Positions 29,658 through 38,990 are shown, counted from the stretch's first letter. The stretch is DNA of 64,000 bases from Cellulosimicrobium composti (GCF_009711085.1 NZ_WMKA01000006.1:62001-126000); one strand, 5' to 3'. The notes: generated from the letters alone by a model not told the origin. Numbers and translations are program-made.

Positions 29658-29763
29658 TGATGGTCGACGTCGTCGCGCTCCGTAGGCTTGTCGTGGTGCA
29701 GGACGCCCGACCTGCCGCCGCCGCCCGCCTGGCCTCCCCGCCAGCCGACGAACGAGGACGCCG

Positions 29764-30585
29764 TTGCCCGACGCCGTGTCGACCTTCCTGGAGAACCTGG
29801 AGACCTGGGTCCTCGCCCTCGCGGCGTCCGCGTGGATCTATCCCGCGCTGTTCGGCTTCGCGACGATCGACGGGTTCTTCCCGCCGATCCCCAGCGAGTC
29901 CGTGGTCATCACGCTCGCCGTGTCCGCGCACGCCACGGGTGAGCCGAACCTCCTCCTCGTGCTGCTCGTCGCGGCGCTCGGGGCGTGGACCGGCGACCAG
30001 ATCGCGTTCGCGATCGGTCGGGCGATCGGCACGGATCGGGTCCGCCTCCTCCGCACGGCCCGGGGTCGCAAGGCCGTCGCGTGGGCGGAACGCGCCCTCG
30101 CGCACCGCGGCGCGTCGTTCATCCTCGCCGCGCGCTACATCCCGGTGGGGCGCGTCGCGGTGAACATGACCGCCGGGGCGGTCGGCTACCCGCGGCGCCG
30201 CTTCATGGCGTTCTCCGGCATCGCGGCCGTGACGTGGTCGCTGTACTCGGTGCTCATCGGCCTCGTCGCCGCGCAGTGGCTGGGCCACGAGCCGCTCCTC
30301 GCGATGGTCGTGGGCGTCGTGCTCGGCATCGCGACCGGCTTCGTCATCGACCGGGTCCTCATCATGCGCGCGCGCCGGCGCGGCGAGCTCCCCGTGGACG
30401 TCCCCGCGGCCCCCGCGGCGGGCGACGACGCCGTCGTGCGTGACGAGCCCGGCACGTCCGGCCCCCAGGGCGCGTCCCCGGCGTCCGCCGACCCCGCCCG
30501 GGCCGACGACGACGCGCCGGCCGGGGCGTCGACGCCCGGCGCGTCGCCGTCGAGCAGCACGGGCGCGGCGCCGCGCGCGTCCTGA
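29764..30585 (+). CDS. DedA family membrane protein
   Basis: DedA proteins are integral membrane proteins thought to act in lipid scrambling or transport (for example undecaprenyl phosphate in some members). The 273-residue product has several hydrophobic segments, the motif FFPPIPSESVVI, and the conserved ARYIPVGRVAVNMTAGAVGYPRRRF. The C-terminal ~65 residues are a Pro/Ala/Asp-rich cytoplasmic tail. The TTG start has GAACGAGGA before it. A second, broken DedA gene lies in the island. Confidence 0.93.
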   Translation: MPDAVSTFLENLETWVLALAASAWIYPALFGFATIDGFFPPIPSESVVITLAVSAHATGEPNLLLVLLVAALGAWTGDQIAFAIGRAIGTDRVRLLRTARGRKAVAWAERALAHRGASFILAARYIPVGRVAVNMTAGAVGYPRRRFMAFSGIAAVTWSLYSVLIGLVAAQWLGHEPLLAMVVGVVLGIATGFVIDRVLIMRARRRGELPVDVPAAPAAGDDAVVRDEPGTSGPQGASPASADPARADDDAPAGASTPGASPSSSTGAAPRAS

Positions 30586-30593
30586 CCGCGGCC

Positions 30594-31583
30594 TCAGAGC
30601 TTGCGCAGGCGCACGCGCTGGACCGAGTGGTCCGGGCCCTTCGTGAGGACGAGCGTCGCGCGGCCGCGCGTCGGCAGGATGTTCTGCTCGAGGTTCGGCG
30701 CGTTGATCGCGTCCCAGATCGACCGCGCGCGCTCGACCGCCTGCTCGTCCGTGAGGTCCGCGTAGCGGCGGAAGTAGGACTCGGGGCGCGCGAACGCGGT
30801 GCGGCGCAGCGCGAGGAACCGGTCGACGTACCACTGCCGGATGTTGCGCGTGCGCGCGTCGACGTAGATGGAGAAGTCGAAGAAGTCGCTGACGGCGACG
30901 GTCGTCTCGTCGTGCGCGCTGGGCCGGGCGGGCTGCAGCACGTTGAGCCCCTCGACGACGAGGACGTCGGGCTTGCGGACCACGGCCTCCGCGCCCGGCA
31001 CGATGTCGTAGGTGAGGTGGTCGTAGACGGGTGCGCGGACCTCGGCGTGGCCCGCCTTGACCTTGGACAGGAAGCGGATGAGCGCGCGCCGGTCGTACGA
31101 CTCGGGGAAGCCCTTGCGCTCCATGAGGCCGCGGCGCGCGAGCTCGGCGTTGGGGTAGAGGAAGCCGTCGGTCGTGATGAGCTCGACGTGCGGCGTCTCG
31201 GGCCAGCGCGCGAGCATCTCGCGCAGCACGCGCGCCGTCGTGGACTTGCCCACCGCGACCGAGCCCGCGACCCCGATGACGTAGGGCGTGTTGCCCGTGT
31301 CCTCGCGCAGGAACGTCGACGTCGCCTCGTGCAGGCCGGACGTCGCGGTCACGTAGAGGTTGAGCAGCCGCGACAGCGGCCGGTACACGGCGTCGACCTC
31401 CGCGAGGTCGATCGGGTCGCCGAGGCCGCGCAGCCGGGCGACGTCCTCGTCGGTCAGGGGCAGCGGCGTCGACTCCGACAGCCGGCTCCACGCCGCGCGG
31501 TCGAGGTCCACGTACGGGGAGGAGGACGGTGCCGCGAGGTGGGCCGGGAGCAGGTCGGACGGGTCGTCGGCGGGGGAGGACAC
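30594..31583 (-). CDS. coaA: Type I pantothenate kinase
   Basis: CoaA catalyses the first step of coenzyme A synthesis. The 329-residue protein has Walker [13 protein letters not shown] at residues 104-115 and the family segments [12 protein letters not shown] and KGFPESYD. The GTG ([15 protein letters not shown]) is chosen because a CAGAAT box lies seven bases upstream, consistent with a leaderless mRNA. The longer frame upstream is a shadow of the DUF72 gene. It converges with dedA nine bases away. Confidence 0.95.
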   Translation of the reverse strand: MSSPADDPSDLLPAHLAAPSSSPYVDLDRAAWSRLSESTPLPLTDEDVARLRGLGDPIDLAEVDAVYRPLSRLLNLYVTATSGLHEATSTFLREDTGNTPYVIGVAGSVAVGKSTTARVLREMLARWPETPHVELITTDGFLYPNAELARRGLMERKGFPESYDRRALIRFLSKVKAGHAEVRAPVYDHLTYDIVPGAEAVVRKPDVLVVEGLNVLQPARPSAHDETTVAVSDFFDFSIYVDARTRNIRQWYVDRFLALRRTAFARPESYFRRYADLTDEQAVERARSIWDAINAPNLEQNILPTRGRATLVLTKGPDHSVQRVRLRKL

Positions 31584-31672
31584 CCGCCTGATTCTGCCGG
31601 ATGCGTGCGGGTGGACGTGCACGCGCGCCACCCCGGGCTCCGCCGCGCGGTCGAGCGCGCGGTCCGGCACGC

Positions 31673-32566
31673 TCATCCGCGCCCGCCCCGCGCCGTCGTC
31701 GTGCGCCGCGCGGGCCGGGGCTCGGGGGTGGGGCCGAGGCCCGGGATCGCGACGTCGGCCAGTCGCGCCATGAGCGCGAGCGCGTCCTCGGGGGCGTGCG
31801 CGTCGACGTCGTTGTCGAGGTAGACCTCGACGTCGTGCCCGGCGTCGTGCCACGACCGCACGCGCTCGGCCCACGAGTCGAGCACGTGCGGCCGATACCC
31901 GCTCGTGTAGAGCTCCTGGTCGCCGTGGAGGCGCACGTACACGAGCGGGCTCGTCACGGCGTCGACGAGTGGCCAGCTCCCCGCGCCGTCGGAGATCGCG
32001 AACGCGACCCCGTGCGCGCGCAGGAGGCCGAGCGCCGCGTCGTCGGCGAACGACGCGTGCCGCGGCTCGAGCGCGTGGACGAGCGAGCGGTCGTCGTCGA
32101 CCTCGGTCCACGCCGGCGCGCGCAGGCGGTCGTCGTGCTCCGTCGCGAGGCGCGCCGCCTGGCCGGTCGTGCGCGGCAGGAGCGCGAGGAAGTCGTCGAG
32201 CGTCGCGGCGTCGAACGCCGTGCGCGCCGGGAGCTGCCACAGCACCGGACCGAGCCGGTCGCCGAGGGCGAGGACCCCGCTCGCGAAGAAGTTGGCCAGC
32301 GGTGTGCGCACGTCCCGCAGCCGCTTCATGTGGGTGACGAAGCGCGGGCCCTTGACCGCGAACGTGAACCCCTCGGGCGTCTGCTCGCGCCACGCGACGA
32401 ACGACGACGGCCGCTGCATCGAGTAGAAGGTGCCGTTGAGCTCGACGGCCGGGAACAGCGACGCGACGTGCTCGAGCTCGCGACGCTGCGGCAGGCCGCG
32501 GGGGTAGAAGCGGCCGCGCCAGTCGGCGTAGCGCCACCCCGAGAGGCCGATCCGGACGCTGGGCAT
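31673..32566 (-). CDS. DUF72 family protein
   Basis: DUF72 proteins are TIM-barrel proteins of unknown activity. This one has 297 residues and the typical start [22 protein letters not shown], then [25 protein letters not shown], and a C-terminal [15 protein letters not shown] region. The ATG is preferred to a GTG three codons earlier because GAGGG lies nine bases before it. The C-terminal tail is Arg-rich. Confidence 0.9.
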   Translation of the reverse strand: MPSVRIGLSGWRYADWRGRFYPRGLPQRRELEHVASLFPAVELNGTFYSMQRPSSFVAWREQTPEGFTFAVKGPRFVTHMKRLRDVRTPLANFFASGVLALGDRLGPVLWQLPARTAFDAATLDDFLALLPRTTGQAARLATEHDDRLRAPAWTEVDDDRSLVHALEPRHASFADDAALGLLRAHGVAFAISDGAGSWPLVDAVTSPLVYVRLHGDQELYTSGYRPHVLDSWAERVRSWHDAGHDVEVYLDNDVDAHAPEDALALMARLADVAIPGLGPTPEPRPARRTTTARGGRG

Positions 32567-32679
32567 GGGACCCACCCTCGCCGCCGCGCGAGCCGCTCGC
32601 GCGCCGAGCGTCGGTTAGGCAGCGAACCGTACGAAAAACCGCGGGATCGTGCCGCTCCGAAGGGTGCCGGGTCCGGGGC

Positions 32680-32685
32680 TAGACT
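32680..32685 (+). promoter_or_regulatory. -10 box of leaderless glmS transcript
   Basis: TAGACT ends eight bases before the glmS ATG; there is no Shine-Dalgarno sequence. Confidence 0.6.
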
Positions 32686-32693
32686 CGATCACC

Positions 32694-34571
32694 ATGTGCG
32701 GAATCGTGGGCTACGTGGGCCCTGGAACCATGGTCGGAGAGGCCTCGGGGCGACCCCTCGACGTCGCTCTCGAAGGACTCGGACGGCTCGAGTACCGCGG
32801 CTACGACTCGGCCGGCGTCGCGCTCGTCGCGCCGGGGGTCGACGCCGTCGCGTTCGCGAAGAAGTCGGGCAAGCTCGCGAACCTCGTGGAGGAGATCGAC
32901 CTCCACCCCCTGCCCGCAGCCACCGCGTCGATCGGGCACACCCGGTGGGCGACGCACGGTGGTCCGACGGACACCAACGCCCACCCCCACCTCGCGGACG
33001 ACGACCGCCTCGCGGTGATCCACAACGGGATCGTCGAGAACTTCGCGACCCTCAAGAGCGAGCTGCTCGCCGAGGGCGTGCAGTTCCGGTCCGAGACGGA
33101 CACCGAGGTCGCGGCGCAGCTCCTGGCGCGCGCGTACCGCGAGACGAAGGACCTCACGCTCGCGATGGGCCAGGTCGCGCGCCGGCTCGAGGGCACCTTC
33201 ACGCTCCTCGCCGTGCACGCCGACGCACCGGACACGGTCGTGGGCGCGCGGCACGACTCGCCGCTCGTCGTCGGGCTCGGCGAGGGCGAGAACTTCCTCG
33301 GCTCCGACGTCGCGGCGTTCATCTCCCACACCAAGGAGGCGCTCGAGCTCGGCCAGGACCAGATCGTCACGATCACGCCGACGTCCGTCGAGGTGACGGA
33401 CTTCGACGGCAACCCCGCCGAGGCCAAGCGTTACACGGTCGACTGGGACGCGGCCGCCGCGGAGAAGGGCGGCTTCTCGTCCTTCATGGACAAGGAGATC
33501 CACGACCAGCCGCACGCGGTGGCCGACACGCTGCTCGGCCGCACGGACCCGTCCGGCAAGCTCGTGCTCGACGACCTGCGCATCGACGAGGCCGTGCTGC
33601 GGTCGGTCGACAAGATCATCGTCGTGGCGTGCGGCACGGCCGCCTACTCGGGCCACGTCGCGAAGTACGCGATCGAGCACTGGTGCCGCATCCCGGTCGA
33701 GGTCGAGCTCGCGCACGAGTTCCGCTACCGCGACCCGATCGTCGACGAGAAGACGCTCGTCGTCGCCGTGACGCAGTCCGGCGAGACGATGGACACGCTC
33801 ATGGCCGTGCGCCACGCGCGCGAGCAGGGCGCCAAGGTCATCTCGATCGTCAACACGCACGGGTCGACGATCCCGCGCGAGTCGGACGCCGTGCTCTACA
33901 CGCACGCCGGCCCGGAGATCGCGGTCGCCTCGACCAAGGCGTTCCTCTCGCAGATCACGGCTGCCTACCTCCTGGGCCTCTACCTCGCGCAGCTGCGCGG
34001 GAACAAGTTCCCCGACGAGATCTCGGCCATCCTCGAGGACCTGCGCGACATGCCGCGCAAGATCCAGACGGTCATCGAGCGCGGCGAGTACGTGCGCGCG
34101 ACCGCCCGGTCGATGAAGGACGCGACGTCGGTGCTGTTCCTCGGGCGCCACGTCGGGTTCCCCGTCGCGCTGGAGGGCGCGCTCAAGCTCAAGGAGCTCG
34201 CGTACATCCACGCGGAGGGCTTCGCGGCGGGCGAGCTCAAGCACGGGCCGATCGCGCTCATCGACGAGGGCCAGCCGGTGTTCGTCGTCGTGCCGTCGCC
34301 GAAGGGCCGCGAGGGCCTGCACTCCAAGGTCATCTCGAACATCCAGGAGATCCGGGCGCGCGGCGCCCGCACGCTCGTCATCGCGGAGGACGGGGACGAC
34401 GCCGTGCGCCCCTACGCGGACGAGATCTTCTGGGTCCCGGAGTCGCCGACGCTGCTCTCGCCGCTGCTGGCGGTCGTGCCGCTGCAGATCTTCGCGATGG
34501 CGCTCGCGACCGCGAAGGGCCTCGACGTCGACCAGCCGCGCAACCTCGCGAAGTCGGTCACGGTCGAGTAA
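32694..34571 (+). CDS. glmS: Glutamine-fructose-6-phosphate aminotransferase (isomerising)
   Basis: GlmS makes glucosamine-6-phosphate from fructose-6-phosphate and glutamine. The ATG leaves Cys at position 2 (MCGIVGYVG), which becomes the catalytic N-terminal nucleophile. The glutaminase domain (TRWATHGGPTDTNAHPH) is followed by two SIS domains (CGTAAYSGHVAKY, TQSGETMDT) and the C-terminal end DQPRNLAKSVTVE. The product has 625 residues. No glmS ribozyme is seen upstream; only 127 bp separate it from the divergent DUF72 gene. Confidence 0.98.
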   Translation: MCGIVGYVGPGTMVGEASGRPLDVALEGLGRLEYRGYDSAGVALVAPGVDAVAFAKKSGKLANLVEEIDLHPLPAATASIGHTRWATHGGPTDTNAHPHLADDDRLAVIHNGIVENFATLKSELLAEGVQFRSETDTEVAAQLLARAYRETKDLTLAMGQVARRLEGTFTLLAVHADAPDTVVGARHDSPLVVGLGEGENFLGSDVAAFISHTKEALELGQDQIVTITPTSVEVTDFDGNPAEAKRYTVDWDAAAAEKGGFSSFMDKEIHDQPHAVADTLLGRTDPSGKLVLDDLRIDEAVLRSVDKIIVVACGTAAYSGHVAKYAIEHWCRIPVEVELAHEFRYRDPIVDEKTLVVAVTQSGETMDTLMAVRHAREQGAKVISIVNTHGSTIPRESDAVLYTHAGPEIAVASTKAFLSQITAAYLLGLYLAQLRGNKFPDEISAILEDLRDMPRKIQTVIERGEYVRATARSMKDATSVLFLGRHVGFPVALEGALKLKELAYIHAEGFAAGELKHGPIALIDEGQPVFVVVPSPKGREGLHSKVISNIQEIRARGARTLVIAEDGDDAVRPYADEIFWVPESPTLLSPLLAVVPLQIFAMALATAKGLDVDQPRNLAKSVTVE

Positions 34572-34577
34572 CCCCTC

Positions 34578-34643
34578 ACCGCCGAGCATGTGCTCGTGGC
34601 CCGTCCGGACGTCCGGACGGGCCACAACCACATGCTCGGCGGT
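34578..34643. repeat. Palindromic intergenic repeat, copy B
   Basis: The most perfect copy. An outer 15-bp stem (ACCGCCGAGCATGTG) and an inner 14-bp stem (TGGCCCGTCCGGAC) are both exact, separated by a 4 x 4 internal loop and with no apical loop. It starts seven bases after the glmS stop and ends just before the acpS promoter. Confidence 0.9.
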
Positions 34644-34649
34644 CCGCCG

Positions 34650-34655
34650 TAGGGT
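34650..34655 (+). promoter_or_regulatory. -10 box of leaderless acpS transcript
   Basis: TAGGGT ends six bases before the acpS ATG and begins six bases after repeat copy B. Confidence 0.6.
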
Positions 34656-34661
34656 GGGCGC

Positions 34662-35012
34662 ATGATCAAGGGCGTGGGGATCGACGTCGTGGACGTCGCG
34701 CGGTTCATGGAGACCCTGGAGCGCACGCCCCGGCTCCGGGAGAAGCTCTTCACCCCCGCCGAGCGCGACCTGCCGCCCGCGTCCCTCGCCGCGCGGTTCG
34801 CCGCGAAGGAGGCGATCGCCAAGGCGCTCGGTGCGCCCGCGGGCATGCGGTGGCACGACGCGACGGTGCACCGCGTCGTCGGCGGGCCCCCGCAGGTCGA
34901 GATCACCGGCACCGTCGCGGCCCGGGCCGACGCGCTCGGCATCACGTCCTGGCACCTGAGCATCTCGCACGACGCCGGCATCGCCTCGGCCATGGTCGTC
35001 GCCGAGGGCTGA
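34662..35012 (+). CDS. acpS: Holo-[acyl-carrier-protein] synthase
   Basis: AcpS transfers 4'-phosphopantetheine from coenzyme A to acyl carrier protein. The 116-residue protein has the two signature motifs GIDVVDV (magnesium Asp8) and [11 protein letters not shown] (Glu50), and ends with [18 protein letters not shown]. It is the usual short trimeric type. It lies downstream of glmS, as in related genomes. Confidence 0.97.
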   Translation: MIKGVGIDVVDVARFMETLERTPRLREKLFTPAERDLPPASLAARFAAKEAIAKALGAPAGMRWHDATVHRVVGGPPQVEITGTVAARADALGITSWHLSISHDAGIASAMVVAEG

Positions 35013-35019
35013 CGCACCA

Positions 35020-35083
35020 CCCGCCGAGCATGCGGTCGTCGCCTGTCGGAACGGCTGGACGGGCGGTAGGCGTATGGTGGGCG
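35020..35083. repeat. Palindromic intergenic repeat, copy C (degenerate right arm)
   Basis: The left arm CCGCCGAGCATGCGGTCGTC matches the family. The right arm (GACGGGCGG then GTAGGCGTATGG) has drifted and now includes a possible -10 box TATGGT. It starts eight bases after the acpS stop. Confidence 0.75.
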
Positions 35084-35176
35084 AAGCGATAGTCGGTCGT
35101 CCACAGGCCGGTCGTCCCGGTCACCCTCCACAGCGCGCCTCCCCGGCCCGACGGCGAGCGCTCCTCGTGCGGTGGG

Positions 35177-35402
35177 GTGGCACCCGTGCGTCGTGCCCAG
35201 CTTCCCCCGACCCTCCTCGCCGTCGCGGCGGGCCAGGGTGGCGTTGTCTCCGTCGCGCAGGCCCGCGACCACGGCCTGAGCGACAAGGACGTCGCCGGCC
35301 TGGTACGCCGTGGGACCGTCGTGCGCGTGACGCGCGGCGTCTACGACGTCGGCGCCGTCCCGCTCGCCGGGCGGTCGTGGGACGAGCGTCGGCTCCGCGC
35401 CG
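35177..35402 (+). pseudogene. AbiEi-like antitoxin-domain gene, N-terminal remnant
   Basis: About 75 residues match the winged-helix N-terminal domain (AbiEi_4 type) found in actinobacterial AbiEi/DUF559 fusion proteins: QLPPTLLAVAAGQGGVVSVA, then LVRRGTVVRVTRGVYDVG and SWDERRLRA. Homology stops at about 35400 and the frame runs into unrelated sequence. The missing C-terminal part is found 5.7 kb downstream at 41108-41808 in the same orientation. The gene was therefore split by inserted DNA. A GTG at 35186 is an alternative start. Confidence 0.8.
35392..35399 (+). repeat. 8-bp direct repeat at left island junction
   Basis: GCTCCGCG occurs here at the last codons of the AbiEi-like fragment and again at 41108-41115 where the C-terminal fragment resumes. 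It may be a target duplication or the microhomology used for joining. Confidence 0.5.
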
Positions 35403-36024
35403 CACCGAGAAGCTCGCCGCCGAGGTGCGCGAGCTCGGCGTCAAGGCGCTCGTCGTCGGCGCGGACCTGACCGACCCGGGCTCGGTCTCGGCGATGATCG
35501 ACGCGGTCAAGGAGGAGTTCGGGTCGCTCGACGTGCTCGTGCTCAACGCCTCGGGCGGCATGGAGACGGGCGTCGGCGAGGACTACGCGCTCCGACTCAA
35601 CCGCGATGCCCAGGTGAACGTCCTCGAGACCGCGCTGCCGATCATCCCCGCGGGCGGACGCGTCGTGTTCGTCACGAGCCACCAGGCGCACTTCATCCGC
35701 ACGACGCCCACGATGGACGCGTACGAGCCCGTGGCCCTGTCGAAGCGCGCGGGCGAGGACGCGCTGCGCGAGCGCATCCCCGCCCTCACCGAGAAGGGCG
35801 TCGACTTCGTCGTGGTCTCGGGCGACATGATCGAGGGCACGATCACCGCGACGCTCCTGGAGCGCGTGAACCCCGGCGCGATCGCGGCGCGGCGCGAGGA
35901 GGCGGGTCGCCTCTACAACGTCTCGGAGTTCGCCGCCGAGATCGCGCAGGCGATCGTCGACCCGATCCCCGCGGACAACGAGCGCATCGTCGGCGACATC
36001 AGCGGGTTCCGCGGCACGGAGTGA
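35401..36024 (+). pseudogene. Short-chain dehydrogenase, N-terminally truncated
   Basis: The readable part (about 207 residues) starts in the middle of a Rossmann fold at TEKLAAEVRELGVKALVVGA. It runs through LDVLVLNASGG, the SDR Asn-Ala-Gly-like motif, and VTSHQAHFIRT to a complete C terminus. The first ~35-40 residues with the glycine-rich cofactor loop are missing, because the sequence abuts the AbiEi-like fragment. The usual catalytic Tyr-x-x-x-Lys appears as YEPVALSKR, with shifted spacing. It is probably non-functional. The stop overlaps the next fragment by four bases. Confidence 0.75.
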
Positions 36025-36436
36025 CCGACAGCGCGCGGGGGCTCTCGCCTGCCTGGTGGGTCGCCATCGGGTTCGCGAGCGCCGCTCTCGCGGCCGTCAG
36101 CGCGCCGTTCGAGGCCGCCGTGCACGGCGTCCCGCCGGGCTGGGCGCTCGCACTCGCCCTCCTGCAGGTCGGCGCGATCGCGGTGGCGCCGGTCGCGCCC
36201 TGGCCGGCCATCGCCGCTTCGAGGCGCGGCACGCGCGCTCGGGTGCGGAGTCGGTCACCGAGCAGGCAGGGCGCGCGGCCCTCGCGACTCTCACGGGGGT
36301 GGCCGCGGTGGCCGCGGTGCTCGCGCTCGGGCTCGGCCCCGCGACGGCCGTCCTCTCCGCGCTCCTCGCCGCGCTCGCCGTGCGACTGTCGGCGGCCGGC
36401 CCGATCCTGCCCCGCGGGCTCACTCCGGCCGGCGCG
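36021..36436 (+). pseudogene. Integral membrane protein fragment, frameshifted and truncated
   Basis: The GTG overlaps the dehydrogenase stop. The first ~65 residues contain two hydrophobic segments (AWWVAIGFASAALAAVSAPF and ALLQVGAIAVAPVAPWPAIA). A base appears to be missing near 36214; the second half (RRFEARHARSG, then LATLTGVAAVAAVLALGLG) continues in another frame. It stops making sense at about 36430, where the opposing MerR gene ends. The function is not recognised. It marks a second junction inside the island. Confidence 0.55.
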
Positions 36437-36755
36437 CGCGGAGGTCGGCGATCTCCTCTTCGAGTGCCTCGACGCGGCGCCGGAGGGCGAGCACCTTCCG
36501 CACGCCGGGCAGGGTGACACCCTCCTCCGTCAGCGTCGCCACCTCGCGCAGTCGATCGACCTCGTTCCGCGAGTACCGGCGCTGGCCGCCCTCGGAGCGC
36601 TCGGGCGAGACGATCTCCTGGTCGTCGAGGCGACGCAGCGCAGCCTGCGGCATCCCGAGCAGCGACGAGACCTGCCCGATCGTGTAGAACGGCGCGGTCT
36701 GGTCGTCCAGGGGCGACGCGGGCTCGCCGTCGCTCGTCTCGGCGTCGTCGCTCAT
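36420..36755 (-). CDS. MerR-family transcriptional regulator
   Basis: The 111-residue protein has a MerR winged-helix domain (residues ~24-90: FYTIGQVSSLLGMPQAALRR, then GGQRRYSRNEVDRL) and a short coiled-coil C terminus with no effector domain, as in HspR-like small MerR proteins. Its ATG overlaps the stop codon of the debranching-enzyme gene upstream (ATGA), so the two are co-translated. It probably regulates that operon. Spaced inverted half-sites (AAACCT, AGGTTT, AACCT) in the divergent promoter are candidate operators. Confidence 0.88.
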   Translation of the reverse strand: MSDDAETSDGEPASPLDDQTAPFYTIGQVSSLLGMPQAALRRLDDQEIVSPERSEGGQRRYSRNEVDRLREVATLTEEGVTLPGVRKVLALRRRVEALEEEIADLRARRPE

Positions 36756-38923
36756 GTCCCCATCCCTTCAGGCAGTCCGGAGACCTCGGCGCGGGCCTCA
36801 TCTGCGCGGAGGTCGAGGCGCCACGGCCCGACCGGCAGGCCGGTGATCTCGACGCGGCCGATCGCGGGCGGCACCGATCGGATGTCGAGGCGGCCTTCGG
36901 GAACGTCGGCATCCAGCCCGAGGCAGATCCGGAGGATCTCGAACGGCGTCGCGGCGGCCCACGCCTGCGGGGAGCACGACGTCGGGTAGGGGATCGGCAG
37001 GGGCTTGTCGTCGCGCGCGAAGCCGCAGAAGAGCTCGGGGAGACGCCCGTCGAACGCCTCGATCGCATCGAGGAGACCGGTCGCGACCTCGACCGCGGCA
37101 TCCCGGCGCCCGTACCGGGCCATGCCTGCGGCCGCGAGCACAGAGTCATGCGGCCAGACCGACCCGTTGTGGTAGCTCGCGGGGTTGAATCGCCGCGACC
37201 GCGACGAGAGGGTCCGGATGCCGAAGCCGGTGAAGAGATCGGGCTGCAGCAGGCGGTCGATCACCCGGTCGGCGACCTCGTCGGGCACGATGCGGGTCCA
37301 GAGGCAGTGCCCGACGTTCGAGGAGAGCACGCGCACCGGCTCCTTGCGCGCGTCGAGCGCGAGCGCGTAGAAGCCCTCGTCGGGCAGCCAGAACGCCTCG
37401 TGGAAGCGCGCCTGCAGGTCAGCGGCCCGCGAGCGCTGCTCGGCCGCGTACGCCGCCTCGCCCAGCGTCTCCGCGATCTCGGCGGCCGCGAGCCGCGCCG
37501 CGTAGCAGTAGCCCTGGACCTCGGCGAGCGCGATGGGCGCCTGCGCGTCGGTGCCGTCGCGGTGGGCGATGGCATCCGAGCTGTCCTTCCATCCCTGGTT
37601 CGCGAGTCCGCGGTCGGTGCTGCGCTGGTACTCGACGAACCCGTCGCCGTCGCGGTCGCCGAAGTGGTCGATCCACGCCATGGCGCGTCGGACATGCGGC
37701 CACAGCTCCTCGATGGCCTCGCGGGGAGCTCCCCAGCGCCGCGCCTGGCCGACGAGCATCGCGAAGAGCGGGGTCGAGTCGATCGATCCGTAGTAGACCC
37801 GATCGCCGCCGAGGGCGAGCGACAGGTCCGCTCCCAGCCGCACCTCATGGAGGACGCGCCCGGGCTGCTCCTCCGTCATCGCCGACTCGCGCGCGCCCTG
37901 CAGCCGAGCGAGGGCGCGCAGGGTCCCGAGTGCGAGACTCGGCGCGAAGGGCATCATCATCGCGCTGGTGAGCAGAGAGTCCCGGCCGAAGAGGGCCATG
38001 AACCACGGCGCTCCCGCCGCGACGACCTCGTCCTCGGGATGGGACGGGTCGACGATGCGGAGCGCACCGAGGTCGCGCTCGCTTGTCGCGAGTGCGGCCG
38101 CCAGCACCGTGTTCGCCACCGAGATCGAGGGTGTCGCGTCGTGCCACCCGCGCATGCGCAGCGCCGGCTGCGTGCCCTCCACCGGGTCGCCGAGCGGGAA
38201 GGACGCGGCCAGCTCGCTGCCGTCCACGGCCGGTCGAACCTCGATGCTGCCTCGCCACGTGCCGCCCGGCTCGACGACGATGCGGAAGGCGAGCGCTCCC
38301 GAGGCGGCCTGCGCTCCGGGCGCCGACACGCGCACGCCCCGCTGGGCCGTCCCCTCGCCCTCCAGGCGGAAGTGGAGTCCGTCCCGGTCGAACCCGCCCG
38401 TCACGCCCGCCGGCCGCTCGGCCCGGCCCTCCTTGACCTGGAAGAGGTCGGCGAAGTCCGCGTCGACGTGGAGGACGACGTTGAGACCCGCCGGCTCGCT
38501 CCCGTAGTTCGAGATCGCGAGGTCCTCGCGCATGCCGCTGCCGACGAGCCGGCGCCGCTCGACGATGATCGTCGGCTCGATGTTGCCGGGGCGGGCCGGA
38601 ACGCGGCCGATGAAGCGCGTCTCGAAGGGCTCTGCCGGGATGATCCCGAGAGGCTCGACCGAATGGCCGTCGATGCGCAGCTCCCACTGAGACAGCACGC
38701 GGGTGTCCTGCACGAAGAGGCCATCGGCCTGACGAGGGACGATGTCGCCATCGGGGCGGGAGACGCAGAACGACGATCCCTCGACGAGGGTCACGGATGC
38801 CTGAGGCTGCGGCACGGTGCCGAGTCCTCGGGGCCGGGTGCGATCGTCGTCGATGGGCGGCCGGGAGGTCCGCGGCTCCACGTCGTCTGCGGTCTCGACG
38901 GGGGTCGACACGATGTCGGTCAC
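36752..38923 (-). CDS. Glycogen-debranching-type amylo-alpha-1,6-glucosidase
   Basis: The 723-residue protein has an N-terminal glycogen-debranching-associated beta domain (about residues 40-235, with SFCVSRPDGDI and GLFVQDTRVLS). A six-hairpin glycosidase domain follows (about 260-690, with ALFGRDSLLTSAM, GSIDSTPLFAMLV, and YHNGSVWPHDS). Acidic residues typical of amylo-1,6-glucosidase-like enzymes are present, but the true substrate is unknown. There is no signal peptide, so it is cytoplasmic. It is divergent from a GT4 gene and co-translated with a MerR regulator, a grouping seen in other actinobacteria. It probably came from another species. Confidence 0.9.
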   Translation of the reverse strand: MTDIVSTPVETADDVEPRTSRPPIDDDRTRPRGLGTVPQPQASVTLVEGSSFCVSRPDGDIVPRQADGLFVQDTRVLSQWELRIDGHSVEPLGIIPAEPFETRFIGRVPARPGNIEPTIIVERRRLVGSGMREDLAISNYGSEPAGLNVVLHVDADFADLFQVKEGRAERPAGVTGGFDRDGLHFRLEGEGTAQRGVRVSAPGAQAASGALAFRIVVEPGGTWRGSIEVRPAVDGSELAASFPLGDPVEGTQPALRMRGWHDATPSISVANTVLAAALATSERDLGALRIVDPSHPEDEVVAAGAPWFMALFGRDSLLTSAMMMPFAPSLALGTLRALARLQGARESAMTEEQPGRVLHEVRLGADLSLALGGDRVYYGSIDSTPLFAMLVGQARRWGAPREAIEELWPHVRRAMAWIDHFGDRDGDGFVEYQRSTDRGLANQGWKDSSDAIAHRDGTDAQAPIALAEVQGYCYAARLAAAEIAETLGEAAYAAEQRSRAADLQARFHEAFWLPDEGFYALALDARKEPVRVLSSNVGHCLWTRIVPDEVADRVIDRLLQPDLFTGFGIRTLSSRSRRFNPASYHNGSVWPHDSVLAAAGMARYGRRDAAVEVATGLLDAIEAFDGRLPELFCGFARDDKPLPIPYPTSCSPQAWAAATPFEILRICLGLDADVPEGRLDIRSVPPAIGRVEITGLPVGPWRLDLRADEARAEVSGLPEGMGT

Positions 38924-38950
38924 GGTGCTCCTCTCTGACGGGCGCTCTGA

Positions 38951-38990
38951 AAACCTTCACTTGCAATCGTAGGTTTCCTCTTCGTAACCT
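38951..38990. promoter_or_regulatory. Divergent promoter region with candidate MerR operator
   Basis: This A+T-richer patch holds AAACCT, AGGTTT (38971-38976) and AACCT (38986-38990), giving inverted half-sites. On the plus strand TTGCAA (38961-38966) and TAACCT (38985-38990), 18 bp apart, form a good promoter for the glycosyltransferase gene. The operator-like sites lie within it, where a MerR protein would bind. Confidence 0.5.

Noticed and set aside
32567-32693. A glmS ribozyme
   Set aside because: The gap is too short and G+C-rich, lacks the ribozyme core, and a -10 box sits eight bases before the ATG. The ribozyme is typical of Firmicutes.
35074-35400. A single fusion protein of AbiEi-like region and dehydrogenase (316-codon frame)
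   Set aside because: The frame that continues into the dehydrogenase is not the frame of the AbiEi-like domain, so there is no real fusion.
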